Source: Tolumonas sp008015085 (lineage in GTDB: Bacteria > Pseudomonadota > Gammaproteobacteria > Enterobacterales > Aeromonadaceae). Taken from it: a stretch of DNA of 64,000 bases. The stretch covers positions 124,001-188,000 of the forward strand of contig JAJUJX010000003.1 in the NCBI GenBank assembly GCA_029265125.1, written 5' to 3'. Both the position numbers and the translations under genes were made by a program. Below, in pieces: positions 17,270 to 26,144 of the stretch; position 1 is the first letter of the stretch, and every line of letters starts with the position of its first letter. The notes beneath the pieces are model-generated. The model was not told the DNA's origin. It saw only the letters and a program-made list of their open reading frames with translations, and made no database searches.

Positions 17270-17934
17270 TGAATCTGGTTGTTCTGATTTCCGGAACCGG
17301 TAGCAACTTGCAGGCAGTGATTGATGCCTGCAAGGCTGGCAAAATTCATGGCAAAGTCGTCGCCGTGATCAGTAACAAAGCTGATGCCTATGGCTTACAA
17401 CGTGCGCAGGCTGCTGATATTCATACCGCAGTGATATCTCACAAAGATCATCCTGACCGGGAACAATATGATGCAGCCCTAATGGAAGAGATCGATCGTC
17501 ATCAGCCGGACCTGCTGATCATGGCTGGTTTCATGAGAATACTGACTCCAGCGTTTGTTCAGCATTATGCCGGTCGTATGCTCAATATCCATCCGTCACT
17601 CCTGCCTAAACATCAGGGGTTACACACCCACCAGCGCGCACTGGATGCTGGTGATTCTGCACATGGTGCCAGTGTGCATTTTGTCACAGAAGAGCTGGAT
17701 GGCGGCCCGGTAATTTTGCAGGCCAAAGTGCCTGTATTCGCTGATGATACCGCTGAAGATCTGGCTCAACGGGTTCATGTTCAGGAACATCAGATCTACC
17801 CGATGGTGATTAACTGGTTCTGCCAGAACCGGTTGACCATGAAGGAAGGAAAAGCCTGGCTGGATGGTGAATGCTTGCCTGCGTCAGGTTACGCCAGTGA
17901 TGATGATTCAGATTCAATAGAGCAAACAGAATAA
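17269..17934 (+). CDS. purN: PurN, phosphoribosylglycinamide formyltransferase
   Basis: A 221-residue formyl-THF-dependent transferase, the third step of purine synthesis. SGTGSNLQ (residues 8-15) binds GAR phosphate. The catalytic triad sits in NIHPSLLPKHQGLHTH (N and H) and HFVTEELDGGPVI (D). The C-terminus is slightly longer and acidic (DDDSDSIEQTE) than in E. coli. Formyl-THF supply links it functionally to fau in the same window. Confidence 0.95.
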   Translation: MNLVVLISGTGSNLQAVIDACKAGKIHGKVVAVISNKADAYGLQRAQAADIHTAVISHKDHPDREQYDAALMEEIDRHQPDLLIMAGFMRILTPAFVQHYAGRMLNIHPSLLPKHQGLHTHQRALDAGDSAHGASVHFVTEELDGGPVILQAKVPVFADDTAEDLAQRVHVQEHQIYPMVINWFCQNRLTMKEGKAWLDGECLPASGYASDDDSDSIEQTE

Positions 17935-17940
17935 AGTTGT

Positions 17941-17968
17941 TCAGGGAGCCTAGGCTCCCTGATTTATT
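17941..17968. terminator. Bidirectional terminator between purN and yafJ
   Basis: A 22-bp perfect palindrome (17941-17962, arms TCAGGGAGCCT/AGGCTCCCTGA) is followed on the plus strand by TTTATTT and on the minus strand by ACAACTTTATT. It overlaps the last codon and stop of yafJ. Confidence 0.8.
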
Positions 17969-18747
17969 TCTGTCTCAAGGCTGACAATCAGTTCTCCTAG
18001 GCGGAAGACTTTCATTTCACCTTTTGCCATTTTGATCCATGACTCATTATTAGTCAGTGGCTGCGTGGCGATGACAGTGACCACATCATCAGGGGTCGTT
18101 TCCTGCTGAAAATCGACCGTCACATCATCATCAATGAGTTTGGCCTGACCAAACGGAGCCCGGCGAGTGATCGTATGTAAATTGGTCGTGCAGTATGTAA
18201 TCAGAAATTCGCCATCTGACAGCAGCATATTAAATACGCCTTTTGCCATCAGCTGATTACATAAAGAAGCCAGGAACTGAAACAGTTCATCAGGAACTGA
18301 TGGAAATACTGGAAACCGCGCACTCAATTGGTTTAAGAGCCAGCAGAATGCTTTTTCACTATCTGTCTGACCAACAGGCTCAAAATGACCACAAACTAAG
18401 GACTCATAGTCAGTCAGCTGCCCGTTATGCGCAAAAGTCCAATAGCGGCCCCATAGTTCACGGGTAAAAGGATGTGTATTTTCTAACGCAACACTACCGC
18501 GGTTAGCCTGTCGGATATGACTGACTACTGCACAGCTCTTTATCGGGTATTCCTGCACCAGTTTTGCAATTCTGGACTGAGCACAAGCTACAGGATCTTT
18601 AAAAGTCCGGCATCCCTTCCCTTCATAGAAAGTAATTCCCCAGCCATCTACATGAGGGCCAGTTCGACCGCCTCGCTGCACTAATCCACTGAAACTAAAA
18701 CAGATATCAGTAGGAACATTGGCACTCATGCCGAGTAATTCACACAC
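17950..18747 (-). CDS. yafJ: YafJ, class II glutamine amidotransferase-like protein
   Basis: A 265-residue N-terminal-nucleophile amidotransferase domain without a synthetase partner. The nucleophile C2 follows the initiator Met (MCELLGMS), with GPHVDGWGITFYE near 29-41, SHIRQANRGSV near 76 and FAHNGQL near 107. These are the glutamine-binding signature of the PurF/GlmS class. It lies 17 nt after gmhA, as lpcA-yafJ in E. coli. The acceptor substrate is unknown. Confidence 0.88.
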   Translation of the reverse strand: MCELLGMSANVPTDICFSFSGLVQRGGRTGPHVDGWGITFYEGKGCRTFKDPVACAQSRIAKLVQEYPIKSCAVVSHIRQANRGSVALENTHPFTRELWGRYWTFAHNGQLTDYESLVCGHFEPVGQTDSEKAFCWLLNQLSARFPVFPSVPDELFQFLASLCNQLMAKGVFNMLLSDGEFLITYCTTNLHTITRRAPFGQAKLIDDDVTVDFQQETTPDDVVTVIATQPLTNNESWIKMAKGEMKVFRLGELIVSLETEINQGA

Positions 18748-18764
18748 GACAACACCCCTGGAAA

Positions 18765-19343
18765 TTAATCAGCCAGTTCTTTCTCAATCAACATGATCAG
18801 TATATGGATAACTTTGATATGTATCTCCTGGATACGATCAGCATAACCAAAATACGGAACCCGGATCTCAACATCAGCCAACCCAGCCATTTTCCCGCCG
18901 TCTTTACCGGTTAACGCAACAACCTTGATACCTTTATTTTTAGCAGCCTCAATCGCTGTGATGATGTTGCCGGAATTGCCACTGGTTGAAATCCCCAGCA
19001 TAACATCACCGCTACGGCCAACGGCTTCCAGGTAACGGGAGAAAACATACTGATAGCCATAGTCATTAGAAACACAGGACAAATGGCTAGGATCGGAAAT
19101 CGCAATACCAGCATATCCGGGACGATCTTCACGATAACGGCCAGTCAGCTCTTCAGCAAAATGCATCGCATCGCAATGAGAACCACCATTACCACATGAC
19201 ATGACTTTGCCACCGTTGCGTAATGACGCCGCGATCAATTTTGCAGCCTGTTCAATCGACTCAATATTCGCCTGATCATCCAAAAAGTCGGCTAACGCTT
19301 TCTGCGCAATTTCCAGCTCGTTACGGATCAAATCCTGATACAT
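18765..19343 (-). CDS. gmhA: GmhA, sedoheptulose-7-phosphate isomerase
   Basis: A 192-residue SIS-domain isomerase that makes D-glycero-D-manno-heptose 7-phosphate for the LPS inner core. SCGNGGSHCDAMHFAEELTGRYR (residues ~50-72, split motif) carries zinc and substrate ligands; GISTSGNSGNI is at ~117-127; the C-terminal helix holds EIHIKVIHILI. The length equals E. coli GmhA. It is the first gene of gmhA-yafJ. Confidence 0.95.
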   Translation of the reverse strand: MYQDLIRNELEIAQKALADFLDDQANIESIEQAAKLIAASLRNGGKVMSCGNGGSHCDAMHFAEELTGRYREDRPGYAGIAISDPSHLSCVSNDYGYQYVFSRYLEAVGRSGDVMLGISTSGNSGNIITAIEAAKNKGIKVVALTGKDGGKMAGLADVEIRVPYFGYADRIQEIHIKVIHILIMLIEKELAD

Positions 19344-19379
19344 AGCTTCCTCGTTGTAATTTTTAACAGATTCGTTTTA

Positions 19380-20132
19380 TTACTGTTCCTGTTCAGAACG
19401 CCAGAGACAAGAACCACCTTTTTTTACAACTAAATCTAACCGTTTTTCATGTGCGGCCAACTCATCATCGGTTGCACGTAATACCCTCAGCATTCCCTGC
19501 TTTTGTAACATCACTGGCTGAGAAATAGCATTTGATGTTGAACCCGAGGCAGTATCACCACTGGCGTGTAACTCTAACCGTGTCTGACCACCCGTCATAA
19601 ACAGATAGACATCAGCCAGAATTTCGGCATCGAGTAACGCCCCGTGCAGCGTACGATGTGAATTATCGATATCAAACCGACTACATAACGCATCCAAACT
19701 GTTACGTTTTCCCGGAAACTGGCTACGAGCCAACGCCAGCGTATCGGTCACAGAACAGATATCCTTGACCTTCAAATCCCAGCCCAATTTCTGAAATTCA
19801 TAATCAATGAAACCCACGTCGAACGAGGCATTATGAATCACTAATTCCGCACCACGGATAAAGTCACGAAATTCGTCGGCGATGACATCAAAAGAGGGCT
19901 TATCCGCCAGAAAAGCATCGGTAATACCATGTACACGGATCGCCTCTTCATCCACCAGCCGATCAGGCTTGATATAAACATGATAATGATTTCCCGTCAG
20001 GCGCCGGTTAATCACCTCAACACAACCAATTTCAATGATACGATGGCCTAAATAATGAGGACCACCATTCTGGTTCATACCGGTGGTTTCGGTATCAAGT
20101 ACAATTTGACGATTGCTTTGCATTGGGTTCAC
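19380..20132 (-). CDS. dnaQ: DnaQ, DNA polymerase III epsilon subunit (3'-5' exonuclease)
   Basis: A 250-residue DEDDh exonuclease providing replication proofreading. Exo I is LDTETTGMN (~13), Exo II HNASFDVGFIDYEF (~98-111), and Exo III HRTLHGALLDAEILADVY (~160-177), with the catalytic H and D. A flexible C-terminal tail, which binds the polymerase alpha subunit, follows. The start is either 20132 or the ATG at 20123; both give QIVLDTETT. It is divergent from rnhA with 49 bp between starts, as in E. coli. Confidence 0.94.
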   Translation of the reverse strand: MNPMQSNRQIVLDTETTGMNQNGGPHYLGHRIIEIGCVEVINRRLTGNHYHVYIKPDRLVDEEAIRVHGITDAFLADKPSFDVIADEFRDFIRGAELVIHNASFDVGFIDYEFQKLGWDLKVKDICSVTDTLALARSQFPGKRNSLDALCSRFDIDNSHRTLHGALLDAEILADVYLFMTGGQTRLELHASGDTASGSTSNAISQPVMLQKQGMLRVLRATDDELAAHEKRLDLVVKKGGSCLWRSEQEQ

Positions 20133-20181
20133 GCTTCTTTTGTGTCACACTTTCTCAGATATTCAGAATACCACGACCAGC

Positions 20182-20649
20182 ATGTTAAAACAGATCACTC
20201 TCTACACCGATGGCTCCTGTCTCGGTAATCCGGGACCTGGTGGCTATGGCACCATCCTTATATATAAAGGCCACAGAAAAGAACTGGCACAAGGCTATCA
20301 GCTAACCACCAATAACCGAATGGAACTGATGGCAGCTATTGCCGGGTTGCAAGCTCTTAATGAATCATGCCAGGTGAGTCTTACTACCGACAGCCAGTAT
20401 GTCAGACAAGGCATCACACAATGGATTCATGGCTGGAAGAAAAAAGGCTGGAAAACAGCAAATCGTGAGCCCGTAAAAAACGTTGATCTCTGGCTGCTGT
20501 TAGATGCAGAAATTCAGCGCCATGATGTGGAATGGCATTGGGTAAAAGGTCACTCAGGTCATCCGGAAAATGAACGGTGCGATGAACTGGCTCGAAATGC
20601 TGCCACGGCAGAATTAAAGCTTATCGATGCCGGTTATCAAAACAATTGA
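20182..20649 (+). CDS. rnhA: RNase HI
   Basis: A 155-residue ribonuclease degrading RNA of RNA-DNA hybrids. The catalytic residues are in YTDGSCLGNPGPGG (first Asp), NRMELMA (Glu), TTDSQYVR (second Asp) and ERCDELAR (last Asp), with the GHSGHPENE histidine loop. The basic WKKKGWKTA handle is present. The start at 20182 (MLKQITLYTDG) fits the family; a 5'-extended frame from 20113 would overlap dnaQ and is rejected. Confidence 0.95.
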   Translation: MLKQITLYTDGSCLGNPGPGGYGTILIYKGHRKELAQGYQLTTNNRMELMAAIAGLQALNESCQVSLTTDSQYVRQGITQWIHGWKKKGWKTANREPVKNVDLWLLLDAEIQRHDVEWHWVKGHSGHPENERCDELARNAATAELKLIDAGYQNN

Positions 20650-20671
20650 TAAGCACAGCGGAATAGAAGAA

Positions 20672-21406
20672 TCAAATATCTTCGTTCCGCTTTAATCTGG
20701 CCATTCCCCCCAGCATAACCGGACGCTTCAGCCACGCGACCTCTTGGATCCGGGTTAACGGAATTGTGCGCTTTCTGGCGGCTAACATATATGAAGAGGC
20801 AAAACGATAACCACAACGTCTCGCTGGTTTCTCTTTACCAGCAATAAATTTTCCACGTCGTTTCAATGATGAATAGGAAAAACCTTCCAGATGTACTATT
20901 TCAAAACCTAGCAAGTGCAGCCAGTCCAGCACCCGTTCTGGTGAAAACATTCTTGCCGACCAGGGAATACGACGACGGAGTGAAGGCAGTAGCTTACCGA
21001 GTCCAATCAGGCTGTATGGATTAAAACCACTGATAATGATCCACCCATCCGGTGTCAGCACTCTTTCAATTTCACGTAAAATCTGGTGTGGGTCTTTGCT
21101 GAAATCCAGCGTATGAGCTAATAAACAAGCATCAACACTTCCAGACCGAATAGGTAATTCCGAGACATCGGCGATAATCCCTAAGGCAGCACCTTCTGAT
21201 GCAATTGCACATTGGTGACGGATTGTCGAAGCAGCACAAGAAAGCTGGCTGCTGAGCGTGCCTAACTTAATTAGATGGTAACCAAACATAAACGGGCACC
21301 ATTCATCCAGTTTATGCTGGATCTCCATTGCCAGGCAGTCACCCATTGGCAACTCACTCCAGTTCTCTGGCGCAATGATTTCCCGGTTTGTCTTTGCAGG
21401 TTTCAT
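20672..21406 (-). CDS. YafS-like SAM-dependent methyltransferase
   Basis: A 244-residue class I methyltransferase. The glycine-rich motif I is degenerate, but LPIRSGSVDACLLAHTLDFSKDPHQIL (residues ~95-121, motif region) and PDGWIIISGFNPYSL (~140) match the methyltransferase-11 type seen in YafS. Position between rnhA (convergent, 22 nt) and gloB (divergent) is the conserved E. coli place of yafS. The substrate is unknown. Confidence 0.82.
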   Translation of the reverse strand: MKPAKTNREIIAPENWSELPMGDCLAMEIQHKLDEWCPFMFGYHLIKLGTLSSQLSCAASTIRHQCAIASEGAALGIIADVSELPIRSGSVDACLLAHTLDFSKDPHQILREIERVLTPDGWIIISGFNPYSLIGLGKLLPSLRRRIPWSARMFSPERVLDWLHLLGFEIVHLEGFSYSSLKRRGKFIAGKEKPARRCGYRFASSYMLAARKRTIPLTRIQEVAWLKRPVMLGGMARLKRNEDI

Positions 21407-21492
21407 ATCAATCCCTCAGCACGGGTAAATATTGCCTTTCTCTCTCTTTCATTTTATACACAACTCTTGTCATTAGGAGCGGAGCACATCAC

Positions 21493-22263
21493 ATGCTGCA
21501 AGTACAAACCATTCCAAGCCGTCAAGATAACTATATATGGCTGATAAAGCAGGGAAATCATGCCATTGTCATCGATCCTGGTGAAGCAGCGCCTGTTCTA
21601 GAACGCCTCCAGCAGCAATCTCTGACTTTACGCGCTATTTTGATTACCCACCATCATCACGATCATGTTGATGGTGTAGCCGGTTTATTACAACAATACC
21701 CGCAATGTGAAGTTTACGGCCCTCATATCACATTACCGAATACCCCTCAGTTGAAGATGATGAATGATCAAGACATGATCAATTTCCCTGATCTTGGGCT
21801 CTCATTCACGACATTGCACACACCCGGACATACCGCTGAACATATCGCCTTTTATGGTCACAATGCGTTGTTCTGTGGCGATACACTGTTCTCTGGAGGG
21901 TGTGGACGCCTATTCAGCGGCACTGCAGAACAGATGTATAACTCGCTGAAACGCCTGAGTAATTTACCGGATGACACCCTTGTTTATGCTGCACATGAAT
22001 ATACTTACAATAATTTAAGCTACTGTTTAATGGTAGAACCAGATAATGTATCTACAATTAACCGAATTAAAGAAGTTAGCAAACTGAGGCAACAAGATAT
22101 GCCTACGTTACCCTCCACAATAAAAATAGAAAAAAAGACAAACGTGTTTTTACGAACCGATGTGCCCGCGATCCGCTTTTTTGCACAAAAATTAAGCGAT
22201 CTCTATCTCGAAAATGAGATCCAGATCTTTGCTATTTTGCGGGAAAAAAAGAATAATCTTTGA
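21493..22263 (+). CDS. gloB: GloB, hydroxyacylglutathione hydrolase (glyoxalase II)
   Basis: A 256-residue metallo-beta-lactamase-fold enzyme hydrolysing S-lactoylglutathione, the second step of methylglyoxal detoxification. THHHHDHVDG (~52-61) is the metal signature; HTPGHTAEH (~111) and FCGDTLFSGGCGRLF (~130-144) add ligands; the C-terminal part carries the glutathione-binding region. The start at 21493 (MLQVQTIPSRQDNY) is the family start with GGAG 10 nt upstream; the frame is open 35 codons earlier but overlaps the methyltransferase gene. Confidence 0.94.
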   Translation: MLQVQTIPSRQDNYIWLIKQGNHAIVIDPGEAAPVLERLQQQSLTLRAILITHHHHDHVDGVAGLLQQYPQCEVYGPHITLPNTPQLKMMNDQDMINFPDLGLSFTTLHTPGHTAEHIAFYGHNALFCGDTLFSGGCGRLFSGTAEQMYNSLKRLSNLPDDTLVYAAHEYTYNNLSYCLMVEPDNVSTINRIKEVSKLRQQDMPTLPSTIKIEKKTNVFLRTDVPAIRFFAQKLSDLYLENEIQIFAILREKKNNL

Positions 22264-22346
22264 GCTTTAAATGTGCATAAATTATGCAAGGCTTGATCTG
22301 AACCCTAATCACACTTACCATCTGTCAAAATTTTGAGGATGACTGG

Positions 22347-23765
22347 ATGAACATGAAGCTACATTTGGCCCTGATGGGCGCGCTGTTGCTGACCGGTTGC
22401 CAGGCGTTACAAACCGACTCAGATAAAAATAATTTGGGTTCTACCGTTAACGTAATGTCGAATTATCGCTCGCATGCGACTTCGGCCCTGGATCGATCGG
22501 AAAGCTCACACCCATATATGTGGGATCGCATTGCTGACGAGATGCAACTACCCATGCCAAACGATCCAGACGTCATTGCTTACCGTGACTGGTACATCAA
22601 ACATCCGAAATATCTGCGTACTGTTACCGAACGTGCAGCCCCCTTCCTCCACCTAATCACTGAGGAAATCGATAAACGTCAGATGCCAATGGAGCTGGTG
22701 TTATTGCCCATTGTTGAAAGTGCATATAACCCTAATGCCCGCTCCCATGGCAACGCTGTTGGCTTATGGCAATTCCTCAGTGCATCCGGGCGCCGTTACG
22801 GCCTGAAACAGGATTACTGGTACGATGGCCGTCGTGATGTTGTTGCATCTACTCAGGCCGCACTTGATTACTTAGCTCAGTTAAACGCTTATTTTGAAGG
22901 CGACTGGCTAAACGCAGTAGCCGCTTATAATGCTGGTGAAGGCCGCATCCAGAATGCGATTACAGCAAACCGGGCAAAGGGTAAAGCGACCGATTTCTTT
23001 TCATTGAATCTGCCAAGACAAACGATGGAATATGTACCTCGTCTGATGGCTCTGGCTGATGTGATTAAAAACGCCAAAAAATATGGTATTGATTTGCCTA
23101 AAGTACCGAATCGCCCATCCGTGCGTTTAATCGATACTAAAGGGCAGATAGATCTGCGCACAGCTGCAGAACAGGCAAATATGTCTCTGCCAGCTTTGAA
23201 AAAACTGAACCCTGGCTTCAATCGCAATATCACTTCGCCACAAGGACCAAATCATTTGTTGGTGCCAATCAGCATTGCTGATGAACTAGAACTGGCATTA
23301 GCTGATATGGCTCCACAAAAACGGGTACGCAGTGACAGCGAACGAGTTGCAGTTGCCAGCAATGATGCAGAATCAGCCACTAAAGTAGTCTCTGGCAGTA
23401 GCTTGACCATTCACCATAAGGTGAAACGTGGCGATACTCTGAAAAATATTGCTAATGTCTACGGTGTATCAGAAAAAAATCTGATGAAGTGGAACCGGCT
23501 GACCAAAAAGAAACTGAAATCAGGTCAGGTATTGCTGGTGAATGCACCGGTAAAAAATACTGTAGGCAAAACAGCTAAAGTTTCTGTAGCCAAGGCGGCG
23601 GTCAAATCAAAACGTTATGAGGTTCGCAGAGGTGATTCTCTGTCTTCTATAGCGGAAAAGTTCCAGATCAAAGTAAATGATCTGGTTCGCTGGAATGGTT
23701 TAGGCCACAACCGGCTGAAACCAGGTCAGACACTGACTGTGCGACTTGATGATTCAGGAGCATAA
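22347..23765 (+). CDS. mltD: MltD, membrane-bound lytic murein transglycosylase D
   Basis: A 472-residue lipoprotein. The lipobox LLTGC puts the lipidated cysteine at residue 18. The SLT domain has catalytic E124 in PIVESAYNPNARS, with GLWQF and AAYNAGEGRI downstream. Two LysM repeats (about 353-398 and 423-467) bind peptidoglycan. It cleaves glycan strands to 1,6-anhydro products. GAGGAT precedes ATG 22347; the Met at codon 3 is an alternative. gloB-mltD proximity is conserved. Confidence 0.95.
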   Translation: MNMKLHLALMGALLLTGCQALQTDSDKNNLGSTVNVMSNYRSHATSALDRSESSHPYMWDRIADEMQLPMPNDPDVIAYRDWYIKHPKYLRTVTERAAPFLHLITEEIDKRQMPMELVLLPIVESAYNPNARSHGNAVGLWQFLSASGRRYGLKQDYWYDGRRDVVASTQAALDYLAQLNAYFEGDWLNAVAAYNAGEGRIQNAITANRAKGKATDFFSLNLPRQTMEYVPRLMALADVIKNAKKYGIDLPKVPNRPSVRLIDTKGQIDLRTAAEQANMSLPALKKLNPGFNRNITSPQGPNHLLVPISIADELELALADMAPQKRVRSDSERVAVASNDAESATKVVSGSSLTIHHKVKRGDTLKNIANVYGVSEKNLMKWNRLTKKKLKSGQVLLVNAPVKNTVGKTAKVSVAKAAVKSKRYEVRRGDSLSSIAEKFQIKVNDLVRWNGLGHNRLKPGQTLTVRLDDSGA

Positions 23766-23780
23766 CACTGATTGTCTAAA

Positions 23781-23813
23781 AAACCGGGAGCTGAAAAGCT
23801 CCCGGTTTTGTTT
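23781..23813 (+). terminator. Strong intrinsic terminator after mltD
   Basis: AAACCGGGAGCT (23781-23792), tetraloop GAAA, AGCTCCCGGTTT (23797-23808), then TTGTTTT. The 12-bp stem is perfect and starts 15 nt past the mltD stop. Confidence 0.92.
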
Positions 23814-23867
23814 TCAGGTTCGCTCAAATTAATATACACATAAGTTCTTAAGCTGTAGGGAAAAACA

Positions 23868-24695
23868 ATGGCTGATTTTGTCCTCATAACAGGCTGTTCA
23901 AGCGGTATAGGTCTGCATTTAGCACAAAGATTACAGCAAGAAGGGTTTTGTGTTCTGGCAACTGCCCGGAAAAACAATGATGTACAACACCTGATAACTG
24001 CCGGATTAACCGCCCATCAACTCGATTTGGACGATGAAAACAGCATAGAACAAGCTGTTGTTTGGGCGTTGGAACAATCTAACGGTAAATTATACGGCCT
24101 GATAAATAATGGCGCTTATGGCCAAACCGGCGCACTGGAGGATCTGCCAACGCAAGCTTTGCGGGAACAGTTCAATACCAATTTGTTTGGCTGGCATCAT
24201 CTCATTCGTCAGATACTACCGGCGATGCTCAAAGAAAACCAGGGACGAATCATTCAGATCAGCTCTCTTCTGGGATTGGTTGCACTCAAATACCGGGGAG
24301 CTTACACGGCCAGTAAGTTCGCACTTGAGGGATACACCGACACGCTCAGGCTGGAATTACGGGATACCAGTATCCAGGTTAGCCTGATCGAACCAGGCCC
24401 TGTCCGCAGTGAGTTTCGTAGTAATGCGCTGACAAAATTCAGGCAATACATCAATATTGAAAACAGTCGTCACGATGTGATTTATAAGCAAACTTTGCAG
24501 CGACTACAAAATCCAAAACCTAAAAATCCGTTTACACTGGAACCCGAATCATGCCTCATTCCAGCTTTGCATGCGTTACGCAGTAAACGCGCAAAAGCCC
24601 GTTATAGAGTCACACTGCCGACGCATGTTTTTAGCATATTAAAACGCTTACTGCCTACTCGCTGGCTTGATCTTCTGCTCTGCCGCTCAGCATAG
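23868..24695 (+). CDS. Short-chain dehydrogenase/reductase
   Basis: A 275-residue classical SDR. TGCSSGIGLHLA (residues 8-19) binds the nucleotide, NNGAYG (~80) is the NNAG equivalent, ISSLLG gives the catalytic Ser (~131), and YTASKFALEGY gives Tyr and Lys (~145-149). EPGPVRSEF follows. The absence of an acidic residue after beta-2 and the presence of an arginine (ATARKN) suggest NADPH preference, which is an inference. The substrate is unknown. It stands alone between two hairpins. Confidence 0.88.
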   Translation: MADFVLITGCSSGIGLHLAQRLQQEGFCVLATARKNNDVQHLITAGLTAHQLDLDDENSIEQAVVWALEQSNGKLYGLINNGAYGQTGALEDLPTQALREQFNTNLFGWHHLIRQILPAMLKENQGRIIQISSLLGLVALKYRGAYTASKFALEGYTDTLRLELRDTSIQVSLIEPGPVRSEFRSNALTKFRQYINIENSRHDVIYKQTLQRLQNPKPKNPFTLEPESCLIPALHALRSKRAKARYRVTLPTHVFSILKRLLPTRWLDLLLCRSA

Positions 24696-24706
24696 TACAT
24701 AGTAAT

Positions 24707-24737
24707 AAGATGCTGCCACTAACAGTGGTAGCATCTT
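24707..24737. terminator. Hairpin between the SDR and DUF1904 genes
   Basis: AAGATGCTGCCACT (24707-24720) pairs with AGTGGTAGCATCTT (24724-24737), with one G-T pair and a 3-nt loop. Only a short T run follows on the plus strand. It lies between two convergent genes and likely stops both. Confidence 0.6.
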
Positions 24738-24753
24738 AACTTTGAATTTCAGT

Positions 24754-25086
24754 TCAGTAATGCTGACCATCATCATAATAGGCCGTACGGGGAATGGGCT
24801 GGATAACAACCGCAACCTCACCTTTATAACCCACTGTCGCTTTGAATACAGAGGTGATCAGTTGTGCTGCTGCATTCTGTATTTCCTGTCCCCGGTCAAA
24901 CCAGAAAAGTTCAATGAATGGGTACGCCTGACCACCAAATCGTGTCGCAATAAACTCAGACGGAATATACTCAATGGTAAAGTGTGCTGCTGGCGCACTG
25001 ATTAAATCAGCAAGTTGCTCTACCAGTGTTTCACTTATAGCAACAACATCGTCACGTTTCATCCCTCGGCACCGAATATGAGGCAT
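24754..25086 (-). CDS. DUF1904 family protein
   Basis: A 110-residue protein of the small tautomerase-like DUF1904 family, with MPHIRCRGM at the start, FTIEYIPSEF near 36, and PFIELFWFDRGQEIQNAAA near 56-74. The N-terminal Pro after Met and the beta-alpha-beta pattern resemble 4-oxalocrotonate tautomerases, but no activity is claimed. Its start is 11 nt from the divergent TraB/GumN gene, leaving very little room for separate promoters. Confidence 0.8.
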   Translation of the reverse strand: MPHIRCRGMKRDDVVAISETLVEQLADLISAPAAHFTIEYIPSEFIATRFGGQAYPFIELFWFDRGQEIQNAAAQLITSVFKATVGYKGEVAVVIQPIPRTAYYDDGQHY

Positions 25087-25097
25087 CAGATATCTCC

Positions 25098-26015
25098 ATG
25101 AAAAATAAAATTCATCATTATGGTAATGTGCTGATATCAGGAATGAAAGAAATTAGCAGGCTGAGCTTGTTGCTGCTGATATTTTCCCCTGGGCTCGCGC
25201 TGTCTGCGTCAGCACCCGATTTCTGGCTGGCAGAGCGTGGAACACAAAAAATATGGTTACTTGGCTCTATTCATGTGGGAAATGAGAACATGTATCCTCT
25301 ATCCAATGCAGTCATGGAAAGTTGGCAACAAGTCAGTATGCTGGTTGTTGAGACAGATTTGAGCAGCACACCGGATAGCCAGCAGTCTTTGCTTGGTTAT
25401 GCTATGTTGCCCGCCGGCACTACACTGAATCAACAAATTGAACCGGCCCTCTATAAAAAAACACTAAGCGTTGCAGAACAATATCAACTGGCAGAACCGT
25501 TCCTGGCACAATTCAAACCTTGGTTCGTTGCTATCACATTGCAGCAACAGGCGATACAGCAAGCAGGTTATCAGGCTGATTTAGGTATTGATCACTATTT
25601 TATCGAACTAGCCCACCAACAACAGACCTCCGTTCATTATCTTGAAACCCCGGAGCAACAACTAAACTATCTGGCTCAACTGGGTGATATGCAGGATGAT
25701 TTTTTAGATGCAACACTCCAGCAAATAAACACTGTTAACTCGGAATTACCAGCGCTGATTAATGCCTGGAAAAACGGGGATAAAGCTAAAATTCAGGCGC
25801 TGCTGGATGATGAAGATTCAAGCCCTGAATTGCGCCAATATCTGGCAGAGCGATTGATTAAAGAAAGAAATCAAAGATGGTTGCCACAACTCATGACTCA
25901 AACACCTGACCGGACCTTTGTGGTTGTAGGAGCCATGCATCTTTATGGTCACAACGGCCTTCTGGAACTGCTTAAAGAGAATGGTTACCAGCTTTCAAAT
26001 ATTAATACCCACTAA
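25098..26015 (+). CDS. TraB/GumN family protein
   Basis: An exported protein of up to 305 residues. LLGSIHVGNENMYPL (GxxH motif, ~52-66) and the late VVGAMHLYGHNGLLELL (~275) are the two histidine-containing hallmarks of the TraB/GumN fold. A second ATG at 25143 gives a cleaner signal peptide (MKEISRLSLLLLIFSPGLAL, cut after SAS/A), so the true N-terminus may be 15 residues shorter. The family includes proposed metalloproteases and pheromone-shutdown proteins; the role here is unknown. Confidence 0.78.
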   Translation: MKNKIHHYGNVLISGMKEISRLSLLLLIFSPGLALSASAPDFWLAERGTQKIWLLGSIHVGNENMYPLSNAVMESWQQVSMLVVETDLSSTPDSQQSLLGYAMLPAGTTLNQQIEPALYKKTLSVAEQYQLAEPFLAQFKPWFVAITLQQQAIQQAGYQADLGIDHYFIELAHQQQTSVHYLETPEQQLNYLAQLGDMQDDFLDATLQQINTVNSELPALINAWKNGDKAKIQALLDDEDSSPELRQYLAERLIKERNQRWLPQLMTQTPDRTFVVVGAMHLYGHNGLLELLKENGYQLSNINTH

Positions 26016-26144
26016 ATGTTCAATCAGATAATCGTACAGAGATCAGTAAATAAAGGTAATTACTGGTCTGGCGATCTTCTGGGCGTTATCATGACAGTAT
26101 AACGACGCATTCTATTGCTGCAGAAAGATAACAGGAAACACAGC